Assembly: GCA_001724265.1 (NCBI GenBank)
Contig: MEDY01000108.1
Span: 1-64,000 of the forward strand
DNA: 64,000 nucleotides
Reading direction: 5' to 3'
DNA from: Rhizaria sp. SCN 62-66
Lineage: Eukaryota > Rhizaria, unplaced
A model generated the notes under the pieces. That model searched no databases. It was not told the origin of the DNA and saw only the letters and a program-made list of their open reading frames with translations. Below, in pieces: positions 36,323 through 47,349 of this stretch. Each line of letters starts with the position of its first letter. The first letter of the stretch is position 1. The position numbers and the translations under genes are program-made.

Positions 36323-39300
36323 TTAATGCCGCGCATGCGGAGGAAGAGGAGGCAGCGGTATCGTAGGCCGTTTAAGCACAGACACTGGTTGTGAGCCCTG
36401 CTGCGGTGAGACTGGACGTGAACCAAGTGCCTTAGTGTCAGGCGTTTGTGAGCTCCTGCTCGTGAATCCATGAGCTTGCTGCCGCGACAGCCGCGGCTGA
36501 TGCGACTGCTGCGGCTGACCTGACTGCTGTTGCTGTTGTAGTTTCGAGACTTCATGATGCTGATGCTGCTGCAACTGCTGCTGCTAATCGTACGTGCTAC
36601 AATTGCGCTGAGCTTGCTGCTTTAGCAAGATTGAAGATGATGTTAACACCTTGCTGCAGTGTGAGATCGCATCGTTCGACTGTGAAAGCGGAATCAAAGA
36701 CGATGATGACTGTAGCGATGCGCAAAATTGCGAATCAACGTTAGCCGCGTTGTGAATAACTGTGCTACTCACACCAGTGCTCAAATTATTGTTGTTTGCG
36801 TCTAAATTGATGCTATCAGTGCTTTGTGTAGCGTTGGTGCGTGTGTGGGCGCTCTGGGGAATGATCGGCAGCAAGTATGAGTCGAAAGGCAGCGTCTCGT
36901 TGCAATCAAACGTGGCACTGTTTAGTTGTGCACTTGCATCGTCAAAATGCACGCATTTATCCTTCGCGGCACCACTGTTAGTTGCCGAGCTAACGTGGTT
37001 GTTGTTATTGCTGACGTTAGTGTGGTTATGATCAGTAGTTGCAATGATTTTCTGGCCGTTAGCAGTGCTACAATGTGCTTTGCTGTGAGCTGCGTTGTCG
37101 TCGCCGCTCGCAATGTCATTAACAATGTTTTCGCTGTCTTCGTCGTCGCCACTAAAGTTAGCATCATCGCTATTGCAATCGCTCCCGTTTTCACCGACGC
37201 TGCTCTCATCATCACAGGCGCTGTCAACGCCATCATCATGAGCAACCGTGTGGGTGATTTTGTTGTCGTTTCTGCTAACTCTAGTCGTATCACTCGCGGC
37301 TTTGTTCTCAGGAGCAGTTGTACTGGCTGCGAAGTAGTTGCTGCAAATGATGTGACTATAATGCTGGACAGAGTCAACGCTGGCTGTGCTCGAATCGCAC
37401 TGCATACCTGGGGCAAGTTGATTGTTAACGCTATTGCTTGCCTTTAAGACGCTATCTGTGATAAGGTCGAAACTCAAACTCGAATCACTAATTTCTCTCG
37501 TATCAAACGTGCTACGAGTTACTGCGTTCGCCGCAACTAAAGTCGGAAACAATTTGCTCGCTTGCTGTTGTTGCTGCTGCTGTTGCATATGCTCTTGTTG
37601 TTGATGCAGTTGCTGACACCTATGTTTCTGCTCACAGTCACGTTGCTGCTGCTGTGTATCCTCAAGTTGCCGCTGCAACTTTGGCTGCTATCCTGATTGT
37701 GATCGCAAGTTTGCTTGTGCATGCATGTACGCGTGCGACTTTGAGTTACAGGCAGGCGGTTTCACAACTTGTTGGTACTTGGACTCCGTCACACGATCGA
37801 ACACCGAACTTTCGCAAGCACTGGCATCGGGTTTTGTGATATTACTCTTTGTCTCTCTCTCTTTCACTGACGACAACGCTACTGCTACTTGTGTTGATGT
37901 AGCTGGCGCTGTGGCTGTTGCTGTTGCTGTAGCTGTTGATGCAACTGATGCAAGAGGCTTAGACGTGCGAAGCTCACTGGCGCCTGTAAGCCCCACCTTA
38001 GCCAGCAACGGTGTCGCTACCTTAAGCTGATATGTAAGTATCTCTTGCATTAAATCAGGCCGCCCCCTTAGCCTCTCTTGTGCCCTCGCCCACAGCTACG
38101 GCACTGCCCGCAACGCTTTTTTGATGTCAAGCCGCTTCTGCGGCAGCTTCTCGAGCATGCCACTAACAACGCCCCTGAGTCGCTCTGAGTACCCTGGATG
38201 TAAAGGTCGCGGCTTGCCTTTGATTATCTTGATTGCAAGCGCAGGCAGCGATGCGGCACGGAAAGGGCGCTTTAACTGCAAGATCTCGTATGCAATTACG
38301 CCCAGTGCCCAAACGTCTGATGGGAAAGAGTATGGCTGCCCCTTGATGACCTCTGGCGACAAGTAGTACGGAGTGCCAATGCGAGTCAGGGCCAGTGCGG
38401 CTGTCGCTGCGAGCGGGCGAGATACGCCGAAATCACCGATCAACAAAGTCAAGCCGCTCTGCGATATGACGGAGTCACCCTGCTGCAAAACTGAGTCGCC
38501 ATCGGGAGCGGCTGTATCTGGACTCTTGTGACAGGAGCACGTGCAGCCGTTGCTGTTGTTGTCGTTACGTGTGTCACTGTTAGCGCTCTTGTTGTGCTCA
38601 CACTGTGGAACCTTTGCAACGTCCTCCGTCTCAATCGTGATTTTAGCGGCATTGGCAATGCTGTTATTGTCACTATGATCATAGCTTGCAAGAGTCTCTG
38701 GACGGATAGGGTTTGGGGTTAGAGTTTCGTTCGAAGTTAGATGCGGCAAGTGTACCACCGACGAAAAAACAGCTTGCCTGTGGTCAGCAGAAACGCTGCT
38801 GCTGTGAGTGGCTTGACTTTGAGGTAGATCGTAGTAACTCGGACCAGCGGTTGCATCGAACGTGTCCGCGACAGAAGTGTGTGAGTTATTATGTTGACCG
38901 ATGTTAATGCTGCTTGTATCGGCAGTGCTGGTGGCTGGCGGCAGCGACCACTGCTTGCGTCGACGAACAGTCAACTGCGGTGCCGGCGACTGTGATTGCA
39001 ATTGGGACTGCAACTGCTGGTGTGACTGCGGAAGCGTTGGCAACGGTGACATTAATGGCAGTGCATGCGATGACAATGATGGCGCTGCAAGCTTAGGTGC
39101 TGTTGTTGAAGCTGCCGCTGCTGTTGGCGCTGCTCCAAGCTCTATCTGATCAACACTTGTGCGTTGTGGTTGCGGCAGCTGCTGCTGCTTTTGCTTTGTG
39201 CAGCCACACTTGGAGCAACTTACAGCGACTAACTGCACATCGTTGGGTGGCTGTGACTGGGACTGCAACTTAGACACGCAATCAGCACCCGCCAGGCTGG

Positions 39301-40765
39301 AGCTGCTGCGGCTGCATGCGGCTGCATTACCGGTTGCGTGAGCTAGCATATTGTTGTGCAAGAAGACATTGCTTGTCTTCAAGTCACGGTGCAAGATCTT
39401 GCGGTTGTGAATGTGGACAACACCGAGCATTAACTGGCAGATAATATCCCAGCAAACAGTCTCCGGAAAGTAGTAGCCCGGTAAGACCGCAGCAGTGTGC
39501 CGCTCTGTGTTTGCAACCGTGTTATTAGAGCAGTTAGAGCTATTTCCGTCGATGTTGAATGTTGGCAGCCCACTTGCGCTCACGCTTGCACTGGCCGTCG
39601 CACTTTCAAGGACGTCTTTTCTGCAGCTGAGCCGCTCATCGCTTGTCTCCCGCTGCTGCTTTGTCTTGGCCGCTTGCGCCTTAGCTAGCTTCCTTCTCTC
39701 AACTTGTTGTGCAATCATTGAAGTTAAGTCGCCACCGTTACAGTACTGCATCACAATGGCTAATGCTCCCTCGACTGTAATGAAGCTGTCTAAGTAGCCC
39801 ACAACATTTGGGTGTCCCCTGATAGCGGCGGCATTTCCACCCGCTGTTGGTGTACTGTTAGTTGTGTGGAAGCTACCGGATCTCTTGTTGCTGCACGCAA
39901 CGAATGATGATACTTCGCGCAAAATCGCGATAAAGTCACTGTTCAACTCGTCTTCGTCTTCGTAACGTGCGCGCTCACTCTCAACGTAGCAAGCGTGGCT
40001 AATGGCTCCATCGGTGTTGTTGTCTATGCTATTACCATTCGCGCTTGGGTTCGGAGGAGAATTAACATGTGATGCCTTTTCAGCGCAGCGAGTCAGCATG
40101 TCTTCCTGTACTAGCGCTCCTCCGCCTTTTGTTGGCATATATGCGCCCTTCGTTTTGTACGGCACTTGGATTAGCTTTATCACGACTAATCCATCGTTGG
40201 CGTCGCCCGCAGCATCGTGACTGTGAGCACGCTGCTGCGGCGGACCGTGCTCATGCAGCGCAGCATTATTTGAGGCTGCAGAGTCCTTGGAAGACTCTGC
40301 ATCTTTCCACTTGCTCTGGTAGGGCTTGCTACTAACACCACTTAGATCAGATGTCGTTACACTTGAGTCAGAGGTACTGAGGTTTCTCTCGAGGGAGATG
40401 CCTGTGATGGTGCTGCCAGGTCCAATCAGCATACCAGAGCTGAAGCTAAGCCACTGCTGCGCTTGCTGCAGCTGCTTGTAGTGTTGCTGTTGTTGCTGTG
40501 AGTGGGAAAGCAATTGCGCAGGTGCAGCAGAATCAGCGCGAGTTGGAGTCGCTCCAGTAAAGGTTGCATGGGCCGCAATTGCAGCGATCTCTGCAGCGCT
40601 CTTATCGCTGCTCGGTGCATTCGTTGAAAACGGTGGCAGCGTTAACGGGGGTGTAATATAGTTTTGTAAAGGTGTTGGCGACTCAAGAGGGAATGGACGG
40701 CATAGAACTGCGCATCCGTACGACCCTTTGCCTATCACGCGAAGCGCCACGTAGCGGTGCAACAT
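36323..40765 (-). CDS. NEK-type Ser/Thr kinase with three in-frame TAG codons
   Basis: A single exon of 1480 codons ends in TAA if TAG is sense. The kinase domain starts at residue 1 (RYVALRVIGKGSYGCAVL). Then come the Lys strand VVIKLIQV near 195, the hinge VMQYCNGGDLTSM, HRDLKTSNVFL near 457, GDFGVSRPL near 776 and GTPYYLSPEVIKG. It ends at RLDIKKALRAV. The layout and GTPYYLSPE fit NEK kinases, which act in mitosis, centrosomes and cilia. Low-complexity inserts sit after the Gly loop and, over 300 residues, between HRDLK and DFG. The first TAG (codon 890) lies one residue after the kinase domain and is followed in frame by LWARAQERLRGRPDLMQE. TAGs at codons 1026 and 1394 are each followed by Gln-rich sequence. 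With the standard code the protein would end exactly after the kinase domain, leaving 590 codons of open frame unexplained. Confidence 0.88.
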
Positions 40766-41410
40766 TGCGACGCCCTCCTCACAACTACCTCGAGAGATGA
40801 TTATGTTTAGGTTTCAGTATTGATAGACTTGTTTGAATAGGTCTTTTAGTGGGCTGACCATGGAAGTTTGAAATAATGGAGATATAGCGTATTTTGTGAG
40901 AAATGAGTGCCACGTCGACAGTCCCCGTGAACCCGCTTACAAAATCAAATTAACGCAGCGCTAAACAGATGATCATAAAATAAGCTTGCATTTTTTAGAT
41001 GTTGGCCATTTTTTTAAATACTGATGATATTGTTTTGTTCCTAAAATCAACGTGATAGCTGATACATAGATGTAAATCGATGTTCAAGTCAGCCTCCCTG
41101 AGTGGCCAATGAGTGACTGTGGGCACTCTGACTGCCTGGCCAAGAGTCGGGAGCACTCATGATGTAGGAAATTACTTGGATTGCGTCTTCTTTTGCGGGG
41201 AATGATCTGTTGATTGCATATTTATTTATTCGGACATACCTCGCTTTCTCTCGTTGACTCAATTTCTTCCTGCACTGAAGATTGAATTCCTTGCAAGCAA
41301 GGCCGCTCCAACTCACCGACCTTGGCCCTCTCGTTCCGCTTTTTTTGCCTTCCCTCTTTCGCTCGTGCGCAAATTCTTCTTGCGGTCATATAAACTCAAA
41401 CGTTGAGCAG
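40766..41410. other. Divergent intergenic region, NEK kinase and Crinkler-like gene
   Basis: 645 bp between divergent starts. The 129 bp before the ATG at 41411 remain open in frame but lack an ATG. AT-rich otherwise; no element identified. Confidence 0.55.
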
Positions 41411-42625
41411 ATGCAAGTTGGGGCACAGACCCACACCTTGGAGGAGTGGCAGGCGGCCATCCAGATCACGGTCGACGCCGTGCGTTCCGGGGCGCTCGAG
41501 CTTCCCACGGGACTCGCGCGCAATACTCTCCTCACAACCTGCCGCTTGCCCGATGGCGGCGCCGCGCTGCTGCCGGGCTTTCCCGAGCTTCCGTTGGGCA
41601 CAGAGCTTATTGCGACGCAGCAGACGTTCCACTTGGTGTCGCACATCGACGCCCTGCACGAGGTTGTCAACACAGGCAACAAGGACACTGTGTGGGCCAA
41701 ATTAGCGCGCAGGGATATGCTCGAAAACCATCCCAAGGAGCTCCAATCGAACTACATTAAGCCGGTTGCTGTCAGGCTGGATTCGAAGATGTACAAGGGC
41801 GTGCTCGTGCACGGCATTCCGGGCCGCGGCAAGTCGGTCGCCCTCAACTTTGCCATTCTTCACTTCATCGCTAAGGGCGCGCCCGTCGTGGTCGAGCTGG
41901 CGGGCGACCGCGTCATCTACGTTCCTGGCGGCGGCGCGGGCGCTGTGGGCGTGTATCCGGCCAAGGGCTACCGCGGCGGCGTCCCGCGGGAAGTGATCAA
42001 CGCTGTCTACCAGCCCCAAACGGTGTACTTCTACGACCCGCAGCAGCAGCCGTCGCACTTGGTGGGCGTGCTGCAGCCCATTGCCAAGGCGACATGCACC
42101 GTGATGCCCACGATGCCGAACATGAAGCTGTATTTCTCTATCCACACGTACCGGCTCCTCAAGCTGCACCTGTACGACCTCACGTGGGCCGAGTTCGCTG
42201 CCGTCGCCGGCGTGCTCAAGCCCAACATGACGAAAGACGTCGTCGACGCGCACGTCGCTGCGTACGGGACAAACCTCCGGTGCCTGGCCGGCGAACAGCA
42301 GTGCCGAGAATTCACCGAGCAGCTTGCCGCGGCGAAAGAAGCGTTCGCGTCAGACCGGCTGTTCTCGGCCGGACTCAACACGGACGAGCTGTTCAGCGAG
42401 CGCAGTCTAATGCACCGCTTCTACGGTCTCTGTCGACCGGCCTCCATGCGCGGCGGTACTGAGGGAATGTACACAGCTCGGCCGTACTGCAACACAGAGG
42501 TCTCGCGCAAGATGCACGCGGACCTGCAGCGGACTTATCTTGCAATGTGCGCAGTGTCAAAGGGGGACGATATCGCACCCGGGGGAAAGTACACGCTGGC
42601 GACGATTCTAAGCGATAAACTTTAA
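41411..42625 (+). CDS. Crinkler/RHS-type P-loop NTPase without effector or nuclease domain
   Basis: A single exon of 404 aa ending in TAA. The Walker A motif VHGIPGRGKSVALNF lies near residue 135 and is followed by IAKGAPVVVELAGDRVIYV. A strand NAVYQPQTVYFYDPQQQP then sits where Crinkler and trypanosome RHS NTPases have their Walker B aspartate. The segment MKLYFSIHTYRLLKLHLYDL resembles the following conserved element. In CRN/RHS proteins this NTPase module is joined to a downstream nuclease or kinase-like domain; here the protein stops about 180 residues after the NTPase core without one I recognise. Such genes are often subtelomeric or linked to retrotransposons. The start is the first ATG in frame. 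Family assignment is by motif order only. Confidence 0.65.
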   Translation: MQVGAQTHTLEEWQAAIQITVDAVRSGALELPTGLARNTLLTTCRLPDGGAALLPGFPELPLGTELIATQQTFHLVSHIDALHEVVNTGNKDTVWAKLARRDMLENHPKELQSNYIKPVAVRLDSKMYKGVLVHGIPGRGKSVALNFAILHFIAKGAPVVVELAGDRVIYVPGGGAGAVGVYPAKGYRGGVPREVINAVYQPQTVYFYDPQQQPSHLVGVLQPIAKATCTVMPTMPNMKLYFSIHTYRLLKLHLYDLTWAEFAAVAGVLKPNMTKDVVDAHVAAYGTNLRCLAGEQQCREFTEQLAAAKEAFASDRLFSAGLNTDELFSERSLMHRFYGLCRPASMRGGTEGMYTARPYCNTEVSRKMHADLQRTYLAMCAVSKGDDIAPGGKYTLATILSDKL

Positions 42626-43328
42626 GCGTGGACGTAAAGTCTCTTTGATTACTGACCTCATTGGGCCAAACACACCCTTCTGGTTTGTGGTCGCCGTAAC
42701 GCATTCGCACGAGTGGTTGTGATGTCGCTCGTAACGGATGAAAATAACCCTCGCTAAGCAGGCAAACTTATGAGCAACATTAGCCTCGGGTGCTTTGTCA
42801 GGGAGCGGAGTCACAAGATCTTTCACGTAAATGGAGATTTCGCTGCGCGGCGCACGGGCTGCGGCCGGAGGTGAGCGACGCCGCGCTCGCCATGTATGCG
42901 GCGAAGCACGTACGAATCTGCGGTGATTGACCGATAGTACGAGCGCGGCGGCGCTGCTTGACTTAGAGTCTGCGTACGTCACACAACAGCAGCAGGCGCA
43001 ACAGTAGCAGGTGACTGACGTGTTTGCACCCCCAAGCGGTACACAAACTTTCTGAGTAAATGACATTGCCGCAGCAATGGGCAGTACAATATTGAAATAA
43101 GCTCAACGTTACATTTGCATATTCATTTATTCAATGGCGCATACATATCTGTTGATCTTGAGTAGAAAACCGGATGAGTACCTCAGGACTAAAAGGATTA
43201 CTAGCTCGCCGGACCAAGTCGCTCCTCCTGGTGACGTGGGCAAGACTGGGACGGATTTTGAATAGTGTGAGTCGTTTTTAGCTGATCGCTAGTTGTGATT
43301 TACCTTTTCTTCTAAGGTTTTAAGCAGC
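42626..43328. other. Spacer with GC-rich coding-like relics
   Basis: About 700 bp. A GC-rich patch at 42830-43010 contains short protein-like fragments (for example RPEVSDAALAMYAAKHVRI at about 42862-42920) that soon hit stops. I read these as relics. The rest is featureless. Confidence 0.45.
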
Positions 43329-44808
43329 ATGTCCTCTCCTGGTACGTATTTAAATGACCAAGAAAAGCTTCTTTTCCCCGCCATATCCTCTCTCAAACAC
43401 CTTCGCTCTACAAGCCCGACTCTCGTCCTCTCTCGGGCCTCATTTCCGCTTTGTTCCGCACTGCTGCTCCATTTCCCCCCTCTTCAAAGACCCTGCTGCG
43501 CTTCACTACATTTCTGGTGTCGTGCACAACTACGCTTGGGGCCGTCCCGCCTCATCCTCGATCATCCCCACCCTCCTCACCAACTCACAGCCTTGGGCCT
43601 CTGCCTCTAGCTCAAGCGCGAGCTCGAGCTCTAGTTCGGGCTCCAAGAGTGGCGATGATGGGAAGGTCTACGCAGAGCTGTGGTGGGCCACGCACCCCAA
43701 CGGCCAGTCCCGCATTCTCCCGTCCTCTTTCCTCTCACACAACAACAACACCAACGCTAATACTGACGTTCACACTGACGTGAAGCCGCCTGTTGCTGCT
43801 GTTGCCGCTGAGACTGCTGCACCGATCGCCGAGGCCGACTGCCCGAAGATCCAGCAGACTCTCCTCAACGGCGCCTCTCTGCCCTACATCCTCAAGGTCC
43901 TCTCCATCGACACGGCTCTCAGCCTGCAGGCGCACCCGAACAAGCACTTAGCCGCCGCGCTGCACGCTAAGTACCCCGAGGTGTACAAGGACGGCAACCA
44001 CAAGCCTGAGCTCGTGGTCGCGCTCGCGCCCATGCAGGCCATGTGCGGCTTTAGGCCCCCCGCGGAGATCCTGCGCTTTGCGGAACACATCCCTGCGTTC
44101 CAGCAGTTCATCGGAGCTCAGGCCTTCACTGCACTCCAGACTCTCACTAAGGCAACCACTGAGCAGCAAGAGCAGCAGGAGCAGGAGCAGAAGCGTGTGT
44201 TGAAGCAGGTGTTTGAGTTTGCGATGCGCAACGAGCAGACCACGGTCACCCCCTTAGTCGACCAGCTGACTACTTACATGCGCGACGTCGTCGTCTCACA
44301 GACACAGTCCGAGACTGTGTCCGTGGCGCTAGCGCAGCTCATCCTGTCGCTGTCCACGCAATACCCGCACGACATCGGCGTCTTCGGTCCTCTGCTGCTC
44401 AACTGCATTGCTCTCGCGCCCGGACACAGCGTGTTTCTGCAGCCCGACGAGCCGCACGCGTACCTCAGCGGCGAGTGCGTCGAGATCATGGCCGCAAGCG
44501 ACAACGTGGTACGTGTGGGACTCACGCCCAAGTTCCGCGACGTCGGCACGCTCGTCGACATGCTCAGCTACGAAGTTAAGCCGCCCAGGATTCACGACGG
44601 CGCCCCTGTAAGTACTCTGGCTTTTCCCTCGTCATCATCCCTCTTAGATGCGGGCTTAGACGCGGGGTTTAAGCGTTGGTTTAAGGCGTATGCGCCCCCG
44701 TTTGAGTTCCCTGAGTTCATGGTTCTTGCTGGAAACATCCCTCCCTACGCGCAGGAAGTTAAGCCGCCGCAGGCTGCTGAGAATGAGGCTAAGCGCAGCT
44801 CCGACGCC

Positions 44809-44840
<32 letters not shown>

Positions 44841-45201
44841 TGCTAGCACGGATGATTCGAGCAAGGGCGAGGGCTTTGGAGTCATTCAGCTGCCTGTCAT
44901 GACGACACCCTCATTGCTTGTCTGTATCAAGGGCTCGGGCTCTGTCACCTTCACTCGTGACAGTGATGATAACAACAAGGCTGACGCTAACGAGAACTCT
45001 GCTGCGAGCGGAGTGTTTGAGTTGCTGCCTGGCGCGGCGCTGTTTGTTCCTGGCGGAGTGCGTGTAAGTGTCACTGCGAGTCCCTTAGACGGATTGAGCA
45101 CCTACTTAGCCTGCGAGAACATCGCGGAGGTGTCTAAGGGGGTCACTAAGTATGCCGAGGATAAGTCGAAGGAGATGTTCCCCTTTGCCGTCATTGGGTA
45201 A
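43329..45201 (+). CDS. MPI: Mannose-6-phosphate isomerase (type I)
   Basis: Two exons: 43329..43341 and 43490..45201 (574 aa, TAA). The five-codon first exon ends at a GTACGT donor and splices to give MSSPDPAALHYISGVVHNYAW, matching the family's N-terminus. A longer unspliced reading from 43354 would add an unrelated leader. Zinc and active-site segments are present: SLQAHPNKHLAAALH, GNHKPELVVALAPMQAMCGF, LQPDEPHAYLSGECVEIMA and SDNVVRVGLTPKFRDV. The enzyme interconverts fructose-6-phosphate and mannose-6-phosphate in the cytosol, feeding GDP-mannose and glycan synthesis. Poly-Ser and poly-Ala inserts lengthen it beyond the usual 420-440 residues. All expected zinc ligands are visible, so it should be active. 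The coding sequence contains GTAAGT three times without splicing. Confidence 0.95.
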
Positions 45202-46149
45202 GTAACTCTACAGCCTAAGTACCCCTGCTCTTTGTATGCGCAACAATCCTTGTTCATTGTTGTGTTGATCTATGGTTTGTTTTTTCTGTTGTGTTAGTTA
45301 GCTCTCTTTGTTGTCATATGATCGTTACTTATTGTGCGTATTATCGTTGTTAAGCGGTGCATAACTGCCACTACTGTTGTGTTTTTGTGTATGTTCGAGG
45401 TTTACGCATGCTGCTCCGAGACTGTCACTGACTACTGTGTGTTTGTGCTTCCTTGTTTGAGAATCTTAATATCATAATGTAAGCGTAAATGTAAGTGCAA
45501 GTGTGTCTCTTCTGAGCGGTGTAAGTAAGCCTCTGTCTGTGTGTGTTTTTTGTCTATGAGTGATTAGCATTGATGCTGCAACTTTTGTCGTGCTAAACTG
45601 TGCTTATAAGTGATATTTTGCTTCCTAGACCTTGTTTTAAGTACCGCTTAGGCTCTGTGTGTAAGTGATACTTAGACTGGATGTTTAAAGTGCGACTTAG
45701 ACGAGGAATACAGAGCAGCTTCAACTTATTCGTGCATGTATCAGCACAAAGTTTGACTAGAACACAAGACACACGATGGAGCGCGTACACAAACCAAGAC
45801 GCGTGGCCATCATACAAGACGGCACAGCACAAGCAAATATCAGTCACAGTATAAAACTTCGTTGCAGTTGCAGCGACACCCAAACTTAGCCTCATGAACA
45901 ATAACACAAATCGTGTGTCAACTCGCCTATTACCACGCTCAAACTGTTCTCTTTGTTGCTCACACACATTGTACTCATATGTTCCCTCTCACTCTTGCTT
46001 TGCTCTCCCGGATAAATGACGACTCCAGTCGGCCAAAATAGGCGACAAGCACGTGCACCTCTGCTAACACCAACTCTAAAGTCACCCCCTGCCATGTCGA
46101 CCTACCTTAGAGGCTTAACTTCGATAAAGTCAAGTCGCGCCGTCATGGT
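45202..46149. other. Spacer between MPI and DAP epimerase genes
   Basis: 948 bp. The segment 45470-45690 is unusually rich in GTAAGT/TTAAGT and CTTAG words. It must also contain the true start of the DAP epimerase gene, which I could not resolve. Confidence 0.5.
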
Positions 46150-47317
46150 TTGGCGCGTGTCTCTGGGCTTGGCAACTCGTTTCTGATCCTCGATGTAAGT
46201 GCGAAGGAGTGTAAGTGTGTCTGCACGTGTACGGGTAAGGGACTTCGCAGTGGCTCTGACCTCAAGTGCACGTGCGAGTGTGAGTGTGGCTACGTGCCTT
46301 TGCCACGCTTGTACTCACTCGCAACACGCTCGAACAATTGCAAAAACAACAGCAACGGCACGAGCACTTCTGATGCAACAGCTGGGATCTCCTCTAGTGA
46401 CAACTCGAACCCTTTGCCATTGTTCCCCCCTCTCAGCACTGCTTACATCTCTGAACTGTGCTTAAGTGCCGGGACTGATGGCTTCATTGCCATCATGCCA
46501 GAGACTCTGCTCACAGTGAATTGCAATAGCAGCACCATCAATAACAATAATAACACCAAGAACAGCAACAGCACCAGCACCAGCACCGGCATTGCTGACA
46601 GCACTTACACTGCTTCTCCAAGCCACAGTGCTCCGATGGATCTAAGTACCCCTGCCTCGGACACTTACATCTTCCGTCTGTGCAACAACGATGGCTCTGA
46701 CGCTGAGATGTGTGGCAACGCGGTGCGCTGTGCAGCCGCCTACTTAGCTAGTTTAAGGGGATTGTCGTCGACGGCATCTTCACAGCAGCAGCAGCAGCAG
46801 TCTGCGCAAAACGCCCCCTGGCCTTGGCGGCTTGACTTTGATACCGCCGCAGGTGTCAAGCAGTGCCTCATCAAGAAGCCGCCACTGTCGTTTTTGTCGT
46901 CCTCCCATAATACGGAGACGGGGGACGTGGAGTGGGAAGTGGCTGTGGGCATGGGCAAGCCGTCTCTGTCATCGTCTCAGTACCCTCTTAGCGCAGGACC
47001 TTCTCCGGTGACATTGAGGTATTACACACCTCTTAGCCCAACACACCTCCTTACAATGCCGTCTAAGGGCGTTGATCAATGTGACCCTCAGCGCGTTCCT
47101 GTTATCGCCACTGCAGTCCTACCTCTACCTCTTACTGTCTGCCCCTTAGGCAAAGCCGGCACGCCGGTCCCTCCGCCGCCGCTGCCCCCTTATCTGTCTA
47201 AGTTCCCCTTTTCAGACGCGCCGCAGTTCGAGAGCGTAGGTATGTTCTTCAAGGCGTGTATTGTCGACACAGGTGTGCCCCACTGTGTGATCTTCTTTCC
47301 CCCCGCCTTCAAGAACC

Positions 47318-47349
<32 letters not shown>

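Noticed and set aside
36584-38098. Three separate genes each ending in TAG
   Set aside because: All pieces share one frame with no gap, start codons between them are missing or mid-domain, and the same pattern occurs in three other genes.
43354-43489. Unspliced longer N-terminus for mannose-6-phosphate isomerase
   Set aside because: The 145-nt intron with a GTACGT donor gives an N-terminus that fits the family; the longer leader does not resemble a targeting peptide.
44605-45070. GTAAGT sites in the MPI exon as intron donors
   Set aside because: Removing sequence from them would delete conserved or in-frame coding sequence, and real donors here are GTACG.
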